A stretch of DNA of 64,000 nt from Ramazzottius varieornatus (lineage: Eukaryota > Tardigrada > Eutardigrada > Parachela > Ramazzottiidae): contig BDGG01000005.1 of assembly GCA_001949185.1 (NCBI GenBank), positions 2,509,925-2,573,924 of the forward strand, read 5' to 3'. The translations under genes and the position numbers were made by a program. The notes beneath the pieces were generated by a model. That model searched no databases and was not told the origin of the DNA. It worked only from the letters and a program-made list of their open reading frames with translations. Each line of letters begins with the position of its first letter. Within the stretch, counting starts at the first letter, position 1. Shown piece after piece: positions 35,652-47,600 of this stretch.

Positions 35652-36651
35652 CTAGCTCGCCTTCACGGCACCTCCACAGTTCTCCTTCCCAATCTTGAAG
35701 AACCTGTATCTCCAAAACAACTGCGCCGTTCTTTTGGACTCCACAGGTTCGCAAGGGCTTTCCGGAGTCCACTCTGCGAGCTCCATACTTTCCACAGGCT
35801 TTTGACTGAGATCCACAAGACACCGGAAGTTGCCTATCAGGTCGTCTTTCATCACCCTACGAGAGGAATATGGATGATTATGTTCTAACTCTGTAGCCGT
35901 CATAGTTCAGTCATTCATGGTTATGGCTATATCATCGGACGAACCTACCTGTCGTGATCGACGACGTGAACGCGTACACTGATACCCTTAAGAAAAACGT
36001 TCGATTTGCTGCGAAACAAAACTTGGCGGTATCCAACTTTGCACCTCTCTAATCGAATACCTTGAAGGACTTTCCACAGATATCCCGGGCAATAGTTTTC
36101 CCGATTGGAGTGGAATCTGTGTTATGGGCTTCAAACAGCTTTGTGTACGATTTGAAGTCAGCCGATGCGGGAGATCCGAAGTCCGCTGACGGCTTTTCGC
36201 TGCAACGGAAGAGACGCTTATGCCTAAATGTGCGGTGATGTTCTTGTAGAAGTTCACGGCAGATAAGCCGTAGTGTTCGACTTACATATCAACGAGAGCG
36301 CTGACGACAGGATCACAGCGATTCACCGTATCGCAAGATGACCCGCTGGTTAATTTTCCGTCAGGATTTTCCAAGCGCGCAATGAAAGCTTCGACGCGGA
36401 AGTTGCCTTTCATACTGTCATGTTGCGACGTCAAGGACTCGACAATACCTCCAATAAGACTGCCCAGAAGGCTCTTTGAATCTTGGGGAAGAGGGGTTGC
36501 CGCAATCGAGCTAGACTGGAAACGAGACTCGATCTGGTTAATATTGTTCGGACGATGTCAGTTTGTGCAAAAAAAGTGATGGTCTAATCTGACTTACCCG
36601 AAGGTAAAGAATAGTCATTGTAGAGATTGTTAGGGATGTAGAAATACTCAT
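35652..36651 (-). CDS. secreted protein with C2/MNNL-like domain, five exons
   Basis: Exons 36651-36598, 36533-36286, 36199-36061, 35986-35949 and 35856-35652 join through GT-AG introns of 64-92 bases into one 227-codon frame, although no single ORF reveals it. Exon 1 encodes a leader-like MSISTSLTISTMTILYLR. The core has FRVEAFIARLENPDGKLTSG with SCDTVNRCDPVVSALVD, then GISVRVHVVDHDR joined to VMKDDLIGNFRCLVDLS. The pattern V-x-D-x-D...DDLIG and the NPDGKL...C...C spacing recall C2 folds such as the MNNL domain of Notch ligands. The last part is KRTAQLFWRYRFFKIGKENC. No DSL or EGF domains follow, so it is not a canonical Delta or Jagged. The exon chain is well supported; the family assignment is weak. 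Confidence 0.65.
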
Positions 36652-36696
36652 TTTGATATCGCAGTCAAAAGTAAAAGCTGCGAAATTTTTCCAGCA

Positions 36697-37080
36697 TTAA
36701 TACTTCGGCAGAATGTTACTGTCTGATCTCGTTGAACACTCGAACTTGACTTCCGCAAATAACATTGCGATTTCGATCTGGACTGGTGGTACGATTAGCG
36801 TGTAGTCGAACGAGATCTTGATCTGTGGTTCACTGCGACTCGCTGAGCTTTCACGGACTTCATAAGAAGCTTACGCAAGACACCAACTCAGTTTAAATGC
36901 CGTGTCGAACCCGAAAGTGTTCTGCGCAATTGTCAAAGCATGTAAACTGTACAGAGGCTCTGCCATACGGATATATATACTGGTTTCAAAGACTTCCCGG
37001 ACTTCAAAACCGTGAGTCAGTGAGACTGTAGTACCTCCAAGTAGCGGTGCCCACACTAGGAAATGTCCGGTGGAACATGT
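36697..37080 (-). other. possible coding exons, frame-broken, family unknown
   Basis: Two protein-like pieces follow each other on the minus strand. From 37080 to 36871: SYTCSTGHFLVWAPLLGG and GFEVREVFETSIYIRM, ending at GTAAGC. From about 36850 to 36697: PQIKISFDYTLIVPPVQIEI and LFAEVKFECSTRSD, ending in a stop. Bridging them needs an intron under 40 bases or a frameshift. They may be a decayed gene or exons of a gene upstream of the secreted protein. Confidence 0.3.
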
Positions 37081-38453
37081 GTACGAACTAGGAAACTTCG
37101 CGAGCTACATCTGTGAGGACGCTGTTGTGAGTGGCATCGTTGATAGTCGGCAGTCGAGCCACAAACGAACGATATGGTTGATAATTTGGAGCAGACGAGA
37201 GCTAATCAAATTAGGGGATAGACGCAGATGGCAACTGATGAAGTCGTGAAATCAAGTTAAGTTCGCCATCAGTCTGTTCGGGATGGACTATGTGGTCGTC
37301 ATCCTGTCTGCAGTTTCCTCCATCAGCCCGCAGATTGAATTGACACCAACGATGCGACCCTAACGAGGACAATGTGTAAAGGACGCCCGACAATCAGCCG
37401 ATGAATATTAGATGGTATAACTACAATGCTGACGAGAACCAATAAGTCGAAATGGCCGCACTCTCATCACTCATGATAACAATTTGTTTATCCCTTTAGT
37501 CAACATGGCTGAAGCATGGTGTCAGACGCTGTCATACAATGGCAGAAAGGCACTCTTCCGCCCATCCAGCCGCTGCCCGCATATGGGTAAGCGAACGAGT
37601 CAGGCGGAAATGATAAACGTGGCGCTCATCCTTTGTCATCAAATCGCCTCAATGTGTGAAAAGCTCTGCCAGCAATCCAATATTGATAGCAACTTGCAAG
37701 TAAAAGCATAATCGGGAAAATTATTACGCCCTAAAAAGAATGGACAACAGTCACAACAGGTTTACCGAATTTGATCTGGACGATAAAGTAGCTCGCGTCG
37801 GGAGTTCGTCCTCGACAAAAATTATTGCTAATGGCTTCCTCCATTCACGAGTACGTTTTCATTGTGCAAAGTTCCGTAGGAGATGGCGGTCTGGAAGAGT
37901 CGTCCCGAGCTTTGTGCGAAAAATTCCTAGAAAAATTTGGCAGTAGGACAATTTCCCCTTTTATATCTCGGAATGCTTTCTCATATACAGTATATATTGA
38001 TGTAATGTAACTTCGCTACTTCCTGGTTCCCCTTGAACACAAAGACAGTGCGTTCATCCGCCTTCTTGAGCATCTGCTAAAAAAGTGCCATGCGTTTTGT
38101 ATCGAGATAGCCAGGAATTTCCTTCTGGGAAACTGCCTGGCCGATTATCAGCGGCAATTCATTCAATTTTCATCGCGATCATCCAGCTCGAGGAAGACAA
38201 AGCAAGTGGAAGACGTACGAACGCCATGCAGATGAAACCACACAGTAAGCAATAAGGACAGACATTAAAGCAATTACCCAATTTGACCATTCTGGAACCG
38301 GCTTGCATCATTACAGTATGGACAAGTGTTGCGACTAGAGACTGGAAGAACACTTATGAGGATCCATAGTGCGAAGAATAGCTCAAGTACTTTCCGGCAT
38401 ATGTTCAGCCCATCTCATCAAGGCGACTCCGAGGGCGCAAATTGGTTCGGCCA
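37081..38453. other. intergenic, nothing recognised
   Basis: Only short unsupported ORFs on both strands; no repeat family member seen. Confidence 0.4.
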
Positions 38454-39020
38454 TTAAGTACTTGGCGTCATGTTCTCACGATTTACCAGACCAGAAAAGA
38501 GATTGCTTCCGGCAATCCCTGGAGCATAGGAGCGGAAGATGGATGCGGCAGCGGAGGAAGACGTTGCGCTGCCCATCGGTCCATGCCCAGTCAAGCTATG
38601 TGAAGATAACGATGGAAACGAGGCAGATGAGGCGGAAGAAAAGGGCGTCAACAAGGAACCGAGAGAACTGCTGGCCGAAGCTGCTTGATGGTAAGCGACC
38701 CAGCATTCAAGGTCATGAATCCGCTTGCCTTGCATCAAGATGTAGTTTTTGGCAAGAAGTAGCGTGGAAATCTTGGACAGCTTGCGAACTGTGGGTCCGT
38801 TGGCGTACGGAAGAACGCTTCGCAGTTCATCCAGAGCCGAGTTGAGGTCGTGCATTCGCTTGCGTTCTCGACTGTTGATTCGTAGGCGAAGGTCCCGGGT
38901 CGGTTTCGCTCCTTTCTTGCTGGAGGAAGACTTGTGGTCATCGGATGTCATACTGTCCCGGGTGTCGTCCGGAGAATCGCGAGAGTCCATGGAATGGGTA
39001 CCTTCGTCCGCTTTAGCCAT
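38454..39020 (-). CDS. bHLH transcription factor, Olig/Beta3 (bHLHe22) type
   Basis: Single-exon frame of 188 codons from ATG at 39020. Residues 42-96 form the bHLH: basic region [16 protein letters not shown], helix 1 [12 protein letters not shown], loop [11 protein letters not shown], helix 2 [29 protein letters not shown] and [11 protein letters not shown] are signatures of the Olig/bHLHe22-e23 group, which bind E-boxes as dimers and act mostly as repressors in neural cell fate. Helix 1 and LAKNYILMQ look closer to Beta3 than to Olig2. The N-terminus is Asp/Ser-rich; the C-terminus is Ser/Ala/Gly-rich and disordered. The short length and lack of introns fit the family. Confidence 0.88.
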   Translation of the reverse strand: MAKADEGTHSMDSRDSPDDTRDSMTSDDHKSSSSKKGAKPTRDLRLRINSRERKRMHDLNSALDELRSVLPYANGPTVRKLSKISTLLLAKNYILMQGKRIHDLECWVAYHQAASASSSLGSLLTPFSSASSASFPSLSSHSLTGHGPMGSATSSSAAASIFRSYAPGIAGSNLFSGLVNRENMTPST

Positions 39021-40686
39021 GTTGAGATCTGCGATCCAAAACGCAGGGAGAGAAAGCTAGGAATATTTGAAACAAGCGTAGAAAATACTGTAGTAGGACG
39101 TAATTACTACAGTGCTCACACTTGTCACCAAAATCAAGTTGCTACATCGCAGTAGATGCAACAATGTTTAGACGGATTAGTCAGAGACAAAAACCAAATT
39201 CCGAAGTTTTGGGACCTAGTTTTTCTGTCAAGTTGTTTCTCGATTTAGACAGCACACGTGTACAAAGAGGTGCTTACCTGTCATATGCGTTGAAAATGCT
39301 GGTGAATTCAAGACATTGCTGGATCCAGTGCGCCACTTCAGGAATAGGCCATATGAATTCGGTATGTGCAACGTATTCCGGAAGCAGAAAAGATTAATCG
39401 TAAGGGGGTGAAAAATGGAGGGAGTGTCGTGGTGGTAAGTAGCGGACGTAATGGCGTGCGATCAGGGAGAATGGTTGAACAGGCGAATGAGCAACAACTT
39501 GTATCGGATGTAAGGAGATTAAAATAATTCAAAACATATCGCAGATCGCCGTTGGCAAGAGAAATCCCATTAATCCCTAACAAATACAAGATCGTTTGTA
39601 CACATGGACAAAGATGATGGGACGACTACTGGGTACAGCAAGCAGGCAGACTAGCGTCCCTGGCCACAAATCAGCGGAGACATTCGGCGATTTTGTCGAT
39701 TAAAAACAGCCAGCTACGCGCAGCCAACTTACGGCTCCTTGGACCCACTCCCGCCCAATTCCCTCAGCGTCTGCTGAGATTTACAAATGCCGACACGAAT
39801 TTGCTGCGCAAACTCCCGCTTGTAACTAGCTGACAATCTCGCGGCTTGGTATCTTCAAATTACGGGATCACGGACCAAGTTTCTCCGTAAACATAACCGG
39901 CAGTACCGTCCTACTCCAAACTACAGTCTCTCTAGCAATGTGTCTGAAACCGCTGGAACCAAAACTGCGCTCAGCGGTCAGCCGGAAGCACCTGCTTTCG
40001 CACTTCGGGATGGCTGAATACACCCCAACAAATCACGGTTTAAATTCTATCAGCAGACTTTCATGCAGGTTCCAGCAAACTGGCGCTTTCAGGTCTAAAA
40101 GTTTGCGGCGCTCAAGCATTTGGAACCACAACTGGCTGGGTTCCTTTCTCCAAAAGGTACAGTGCCCTCCATGGTGCACTGTACGAATGTTAGCTACTGT
40201 AAATTCGATCAGGAAGTAGGGCTGTTCGGCATCGGGTGTGTCCATGGTGCGAATTGCTCCTGATGGTGTCGATATATCGAGTGGGGTACCAGATTTCCAT
40301 GTTTGCCCATCTTCTGCTTGCCGCATTGGCAATCAGGCGCAAAAGGCCCCTTATGGCCACTGTGGCGATCGAAAAAGAGGAAGGAAGAATCTATATCCTC
40401 TTGAGCATAATGCCTGCTGATGCGAGCATACTGCACCGCGATGCCCCATTATGCCAGGTCTATTGTTATGATTTTATCCCATCTGTTCTTCTCCTGTCAA
40501 CTAACATAACTTTCGACACTCCCACTGACCACCACCCTTCTCTGAATATCTTTCACAACGAAAGTCCGTGTTCAGATTGCAAATTGCTGCTATCGAAATC
40601 CTGTTTGCGTACAGTAAACCGTGTTCGAAGTTTCTTGCCAAGAAATACTTGAGAGGTCGGCGAACAATCTCGGAATAATCGAAATC

Positions 40687-40738
40687 CCAAGTGGCGCACC
40701 TTTTAAGCCAATTACAATGCAAACTGCGCCGCTCGGGA
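40687..40738. repeat. AGTGGCGCAC palindrome copy at 40.7 kb
   Basis: CCAAGTGGCGCACC ... AAACTGCGCCGCTCGGG with the loop words AGCCAATTACAATG. Confidence 0.65.
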
Positions 40739-42541
40739 TAACTATCATCCCAAGGTTGTATGCCGGCCTCCCACTTGTTTTTCGTTGTTTGGTTGGTACG
40801 GAATTTTTTCCTACGATTCTGAGTCGACCAGGAGGGTTCGGGAAGTCGAACTATCCCAAGAAGCTTCCGGATAAGGCTCTTATTGTGTCTCAAAGGTCAA
40901 CAGAAAATTTGATGCGAAGGGAAGTTGAAGCAGACGGCTCAACACGGGAAAGTTGTTGTGCTGTAATGGGTGCTTTCGTAATCGGTAAATATGTTTTGCC
41001 AATCTCCATACATTAATTTATTTGGCGGCCTGATTGCGGACGCTTATCGTGTCAGCTGATCAAGGAACAATCGATGGATGGGCAAAAGCCGGCTCAATTG
41101 TCGGAGCGCCACTCGTCAATCAGATTGAGCGACTTTACACAATTCTCCATAGTCATTTGCAAGGCGAATTGCCTGGGTCAAGCAAGGTGATAAAGTGAAT
41201 GCATTTTAGGCAGGGCGGAGCTCATAAGGAGCCCAAGAGCTAGGAAGGACGATCCCATCGGAGAGCAGATAAAACTTTATATTCAAATTGTCCTCGGCGA
41301 TATCATCAGCACTGTGTGAATTATTGCCTCCATCTGCTTGACATGCAGCTACTCTTCCACTTTAGACTCCCGCCACTGTCACAGCATTACCCCGGAAACT
41401 GTAACGCCAACCACTCCGCGCCGCACTCGAGCATAAAAGAACCATAAAACTACAATTTTCGCTGCTGTTCGCCTCCGCCCTCTCTCCTTAAAAGTCTTTC
41501 GGCAGATTTTCGCGCCCATCCATTAATTTCTCCAAGAACCCGTTGTCAGCTTCGAATAACCTTCTCTAGATCTAACACCGAGTACCGGACGTGCTTTTCC
41601 GTTCAATTCTCTCCGGCAACTCGGCGGAAACTTGGCTTCAAAGTTCAAGCTAGGGGACATGCGGCTTGCTCAGCAAAGTTAGCATACAGTGCGCTACCTG
41701 AACTTAGAGTACCATCTCACAAAAACTCTGACCAGAAGCAGGGAAGCTTACACTTAACCACTTAAACTGCGACTTTTCGGTGTCGTGCGTATTTCTGTAA
41801 GAAAGCTACTGAGCTACCGGTTGCAGAACTCTGTCAGTTTTCTACATAGAAACCACAAAAAGCTCAACCCTTACTCTTCATATGAGAGTTGAAGTCCCTG
41901 GCATGGTGCTCTCCTTTTGCACGGGTGTAGGGTAGCATTGACTCCTTGGTACCTAAACAGACCGAAGACTCGATTGGCGGAAGTACGCTGCAACTGAAAT
42001 TCTTCTTCGCAGTCCGGCTGTTCTTACTTCGGGTCCAGGATGACCTACAACTTATGCCGCATTGTTATCAGATTTTGGATGAGAGTAAACACCACATTGG
42101 CAGGATGACCTGAAGTGGGGGTATAAATGGGTAAATTGACGTATGTGAAATAGGGGTACCCATATGGTGCCAGCAGTGCGCGGCTACAAGCGACAAGCTC
42201 ACGCTGTGTAATATCCATAACAGACGTCCAGGGAGCAGACTGTCGCTATCCTCATTCATAATCCCTGATCCAGAACCATAGATATCCACGACCCCGCAAC
42301 CAACAGCACCAATTGAAACTGTGACCAGCATCTGCTGTTATTTCCACTCCTTTGTCAAAGCATTTTACATTGTCTTCTTCGCACCAATGATCTTGACGAG
42401 TTAAACATTCTCAGTTGCATACGAAACCGTCAAAATTTCATCGCCAATGAACAGTGAAAGAAGAGAAAAAAATGCTACAGGACTCAGAACCCAAAATGAG
42501 TAACTGGACGTCGGCAAATGAATCCACACAGATCGTCTTTC

Positions 42542-42592
42542 CAACTGGCGCACACTCTTGGCCAATAACAATGAAAACGTGCGCCGTCTGAG
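42542..42592. repeat. AGTGGCGCAC palindrome copy at 42.5 kb
   Basis: AACTGGCGCACAC ... ACGTGCGCCGTCTGAGG with the loop GGCCAATAACAATGA. It lies just beyond the RTF2 stop codon. Confidence 0.65.
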
Positions 42593-42648
42593 GTAAAAAT
42601 CAGGGTGGAATCATGGCCGACGTCTCCACACGAGAGAATGTTTACAGG

Positions 42649-43993
42649 TTAGTAATAAGGGTTATAAGTTACCCAATTCGAGGTTTTACGCGACTTGGCT
42701 GTTTCGCAAGTCGTGAACAAATTTTTGAAGGTAGTGCTAGCCGTCGGATCCTCAGCGATGGATTTCTTGACGAGTTCTTCAACTTCCTTGTCTTTATGCA
42801 AGGTCTGTCTAATTTTGGAGGTCGAGGCTTCAGACTTTTCCAATTTGATCGTGGCTGCTGTGGGACGTTTCGAGGTAGATCCGGAAGTGGAGTTCTCTTC
42901 GGAGGTCTCCAAGGCCCGCTTCTTGGCTTTCGCAGCTTCCTTCTCGGCTCTCTGCTGGTTCTTGAGCAGCTCCATTCTTGCCTTCAACCGCTCGAGGTCC
43001 TCCGGACCGGGGTTGAGTGGGATGATGTGGTCGGCAGAATATGGCTCATTGCACTGAAACAGAACAAAACGGAATTATTCAACATCCGAGAGCTCGGCAT
43101 TCAAACTTGTAGGTCGTTTTCCTAAGTAACGCACGCTTCCAGCCAATATCCCGGAGAACGTGCGCCACTTTGCAGACTTCCTAATCATCTTCTAAAGTAG
43201 ATCTTCCCCTTTGTTCCCCTTTAATGTGTCGAAACACTACTCCAAACATTTCTCGAAATACAGCCGCCGTGTAGTACTTACGTTCGGACATGTTTCCGAT
43301 TTCAAAGCTTTCAAAGCGCGGTCCGAAATGACGCACCCACAATTCCGAACGAAGGAGAAAAGCTGTCGACCGCTCATTTCTAGACCAGTAACCGGACAGA
43401 TCCACTGAGCTTCCTTCTGGAAGCCGCCTTCGTCTGAGGGTATCTTCTTGTCTTGACGGCGTTCTGTCAGAGTCAACTCCTTCACGTCCTGGAAATTCGG
43501 AGAAACAAACCGATTAACATATGAAATCTACCCAAGTCAATCAACAATCAAGTGACACAGCGAAAAAAGATTTCCTTCTCGAATGAATTGCTAGAAATAC
43601 GAATGGAATGGATTCTCCTTACCTTCATGCTCTTGATATGTTCAGCTACGCCTGCAGACGACTTCTTCTCGATAAGATGCTGTAGGACGGAGTCCTTGTT
43701 GTATAATCGCCCAAGATCGTCTGCCATGACAGGTGGACGAAGTGGCTCTTGCGATATCTGACAGTATTTCCATTTGGCTGCGACTTCAGCGTCTTTGTCG
43801 ACCTAACGAGAAAAAGAGCATCAGTAGAACTCTCTTACTCTCGACAACGCCAGAAACGCAAGGAACGTGATGGAAACCCGCTTCTTGACAAAAAGAACAC
43901 GCTTCAATAGAAATACTACCTTACCTTCTGTACGCGTTTCTTCTCCCTCACCAGCTCGATCCTCCGAGGAATGGTCCCGCCATCGTTACCCAT
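42649..43993 (-). CDS. RTF2: replication termination factor 2 (RTF2)
   Basis: Four exons (43993-43925, 43802-43623, 43488-43282, 43053-42649), every intron phase 0, join to 286 codons. It opens MGNDGGTIPRRIELV, the invariant RTF2 start. The RING/U-box-like core follows: WKYCQISQEPLRPPVMADDL, GRLYNKDSVLQHL, EHIKSMKDVKELTL, WICPVTGLEMSGRQLF, FVRNCGCVISDRALKALK, CPNCNEPY. A lysine-rich helical part and the conserved end FKNLFTTCETAK...NWVTYNPYY complete it. RTF2 acts at stalled replication forks in the nucleus and is removed by DDI1/2-dependent proteolysis in animals. Length and every conserved block fit the family, so it looks functional. It is divergent from RACGAP1, starting 627 bases away. 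Confidence 0.93.
43123..43171. repeat. AGTGGCGCAC palindrome copy in RTF2 intron 3
   Basis: AAGTAACGCACG ... ACGTGCGCCACTT with loop words TTCCAGCCAATA. The left arm carries a two-base change, so the stem is imperfect. Confidence 0.65.
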
Positions 43994-44620
43994 GGCTTCG
44001 AAGAGGATACAGTCCACAGATGACGCGCTGTGCAAGGCTTACGCTTTGAGATGATGAAGGATGGAGAAGTTGCGTCTGCTGAACGGAAAACAATCCTGGA
44101 AAGTGGAAACAAAACCTTTTACAAGACTAAAACAAATCAAGCCACGCAATCAAATCAATCGAAGTGTCCAAGTAACTTCTGTCCGCCTCGCTTCTTAAGC
44201 CATTTTCCAGCGTTGGACCACAGCAAGCAAACTGGCATCGCTTCGCTCGGCCAGACATGGCTGAGCGGATTCGATTTTCGAGGGAAATCATCGACGCTAA
44301 TTTTTCTTTTGTCAGAAAACAATCAGCCGTTCATCCCAGCACACTTTGACGAGATTCTGGATTCTGGAATCTGGATCTGATTCCCGGAACTAAGTTGATC
44401 CCTCTTGATCCTACCAACGGGTTGTCCATCGAGGATTCTACAGGTACTTTGAGGAAAGGTTGTCGTCCCGATAGAGACGGACAAGCAGCCCAGTCGGCCA
44501 ACGGTCGTTAAAAGTTAGCTGTATTTTCATCATCTCGCTCTTCGTTTTTTCTCGATGTAATCCCTATTTCTCACCGCAATAGCGATCCAAGCTGCTTTGT
44601 TGTATGTTTCAGACCGGAGA
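43994..44620. promoter_or_regulatory. shared intergenic region between RTF2 and RACGAP1
   Basis: The 627 bases between two divergent start codons must hold both promoters or 5' UTRs. I see no clear TATA box or initiator at fixed spacing. This is inferred from gene layout only. Confidence 0.4.
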
Positions 44621-47600
44621 ATGGACTATCCAAGCAGTGGTCACGACACCGCTGATTCTCTAATGGACGATGACTGGTCCGACCTTGTAGAGATGCGAAG
44701 GAAAATCAACAATGGATGGAGCAAGCTGGCCGAGGAAACTATCTACACTGGTTTGTCTTCTAGCGGATAGTACTTACAGAGCTCTGACTGTAATGTTGAT
44801 TTTGCTTCTCCCTCAGAAACAAAATTTCTGGAGTTCGTCCAGCACATCGAAAGTGACGTTCGTGTTCGATGGAACGAAAGTGAGGAAGAGATCAAACGGC
44901 GACAGAAACGCGAACGGGAGTTGGAAAGCACGAACGAGAGATCGGAAGGGCTGATTCTGAACATCAGGTATGAATATTTGAGGTAAGTACGACAGGTAGA
45001 ACAACTGAGAATTTTTTTTGGATTTTTTTCCAGACAGCAGCTCCAAAGTGAACAAGCGCAACGTGACTCTGCAGAAAGCCGTGTGGGGGAGTTGGAGAAT
45101 GTTCTCAATGTATTCCGCGATATTCTGGCAGGTGATAAGACCATCACGGACGAAGATCGACAGAGGTTGTATGAAACAACCAATGCTATCCGTCGGAATC
45201 AACAACAGACGCCTTCGAATCAGTTCCGGTACGGTGTTCCTCTACCCATCTTGCTTTCCTCCAGTCGGTTACTGATATTTCTCACTTTGTATGCGTTCGC
45301 TTTACAGAACAGCAATTCGAAAGTCAGAAGACATCGATAAAGACCGTCATGAACGGATTTCTTTCGATCGAAGCGATGACGATTTGGACGAAGAGGATGG
45401 CGATGAAGAGATGGAAAATGTGGCGCACCAGAACGTTAACGTCTCGACTCGACGTGTGGTCACTAGAACCGAAGATGGCGAGATTTCTAAGCTCATTCGT
45501 GTTGCTGTGAGTCTCTTCGCTGCTTTCTCGCTTGGTTTGTTGTGGCACCATGTGTGGAGTTTTTCTTCAGGAACGAGGCGATGGGGATATCGAGATCGTA
45601 GCCAAGACGCACGTTCGCATTCCAGAGTCTGGCCCCGTTGAGGCTCGATCATCTCTGTCCACCCGTCCACGCAAGTCCGTCAACTTCACCAATCCGATTT
45701 CTAGTACGTTGGATACTCGACGAAGCCGGAGTGTCCCACGTTTCCAGGAAAGCAACTTCGACAATCCCATCCACCGTAAGTCAGAGCAATCCCACTCTAT
45801 TGTAGATCAAAGATTGTGACTGACTGACGTCACGAAAATCGCGGGAAATTGATGAGCTGCCATGTTAGACTCGTGACATCGTAGGTTGAGTTTCAGGTTG
45901 TATAGCCGTGTAATCACTATAATTGTTACACTATGGCGTGCCATGAATCGGTACCTTGCCATGTGGCTTGCCTCGCCGTGAGCAGGGTGGCGGTTCGAAC
46001 CTCGCGTGAGACGAGTTTTTTGTGAAATACGATTTCTTTTCTTCCCTACTTCACTTTTGTTGAACTTGTTCTGTTCTAGGTCGCGATGAAGCAGACAACA
46101 TGTCTTCGGATGTGGCCAGTGTGTCCAGCGAGGTCTCCGAATCTATGGATTCGGACACTCGTCTGCAGGTAACGGGCGTTTCATCCGCTCGTCGTCGATC
46201 CAAGAGCATGAGCAAGGCCCTGGACGCCCGTCCGCACTCCTTCATGTCCAAGATGATCGTCATCCCAGAACCCTGCACGTACTGCAAGCACAAGATCACC
46301 TTCAGTAAACAGGCCATGAAGTGTACCAACTGTCACGCAGTCTGCTGTCATCGGCAGTGCGCGGGCTTCTTGCCGGTACCGTGTGTGCCGGCGCGAGACG
46401 ACACCAGCAGCGCCAACTCCACCGGTCGTTGGGTAAGAAATTCTTTCGAAGTAAAGTAATTCCCAAAAACTTGGAGCCCGGCAGACATAGCACTCGCCAA
46501 ATTAGTTCACCCAAGTGGCGCACAAAGCTTTCCATAGCGTAGCGCACGTCGTCAGTGTTATTATCTGGTGCAGTGCCTCGCTTGAGAAAACGATCATGTC
46601 GAGTGCTACGTTTGCCAGGCTCCAGGTTTCGGCTCCAGGTTTTAGGGAGTCATTTTATCTCAAAGAAACTTTCTTACTCAGACATGTTTTGCTTGCTTTT
46701 CAGATTGAGCTGGAGAAGTTCTCGCCGTCACAGAAGCCGCGGGTTCCTGCAGTCATTACTCAGTGTATCCGCATGATTGAGGCCCGTGGCTTCAACCCCA
46801 GCGATGGCGAAGGTTTGTATCGGGTACCCGGAAGTGACAAGATGGTGAAGGAACTGAAGAGGGAAATGTACAAGTCACCGTCCAGAACTCTTAAACCAGA
46901 AACTTTGGTAAGAAGAGAAGAATGCTTGAGCTCGAATCGTAAAATTATTTTTCTGTTGATGGTCTTGCATTTTTTTGCAGCATGCCGTTGGAGATGTGCA
47001 CGTGCTTTGTACGTTCCTCAAGAACATCTTACTGAGTTTGAAGGAACCGCTGATCACATACGCCTTATGGCCACAGTTTTCCAGCGCGGCAGGTACGAAC
47101 AAATTACTTTTCATTCTTCTGACATCAGTCAGGGTGATGTAGCATGAATGATCTTCCAGAGCAATCTGGAAGCCAAGAGATCTACAATCTGATTAAGCAA
47201 CTACCAGAGCCGAATCGTCACACTTTGGCCGTTCTGATGCTCCACTTGCGCCGGTAAGGAAAACGAACACTTAATTTTTGCAGGAACTGTTCTCAGTAAG
47301 AGCGGTAGAAAACTAAGGGAATGAGACAGCATAAACGTTTAGGAATACGTGGAGTATTGCATTGCGAACGTTTCAAGTATTTGAAATATTTGAATATTTG
47401 AATATTTGAAGTATATTCAAATATTTGAAGTTGCGAAACGTGCATCGTAAGTGAAGTGGCGCATGCTCCCAGCCGATGAAACTGAAAGCGCGCCAGTCGG
47501 ACAAACTCGACGGGATTGTGTTTGCAAGTGGCGCACGTTCCCAGCCAACAACAATGATACTGCGCGCCACTTGAGGGAATGACCTGAACGCTTTGTTTCC

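Larger units (their letters stand above)
39021..42648. other. intergenic, nothing but two palindrome copies recognised
   Basis: No gene chain found on either strand. As upstream sequence of the bHLH gene it may carry regulatory DNA, but no site is identifiable. Confidence 0.4.

Noticed and set aside
45925-46020. Possible tRNA or tRNA-derived SINE in RACGAP1 intron 5 (GGTTCGAACC B-box-like word followed by a T run)
   Set aside because: The T-arm does not pair and no acceptor stem or A box fits; the flanking exons of RACGAP1 explain the region as an intron.
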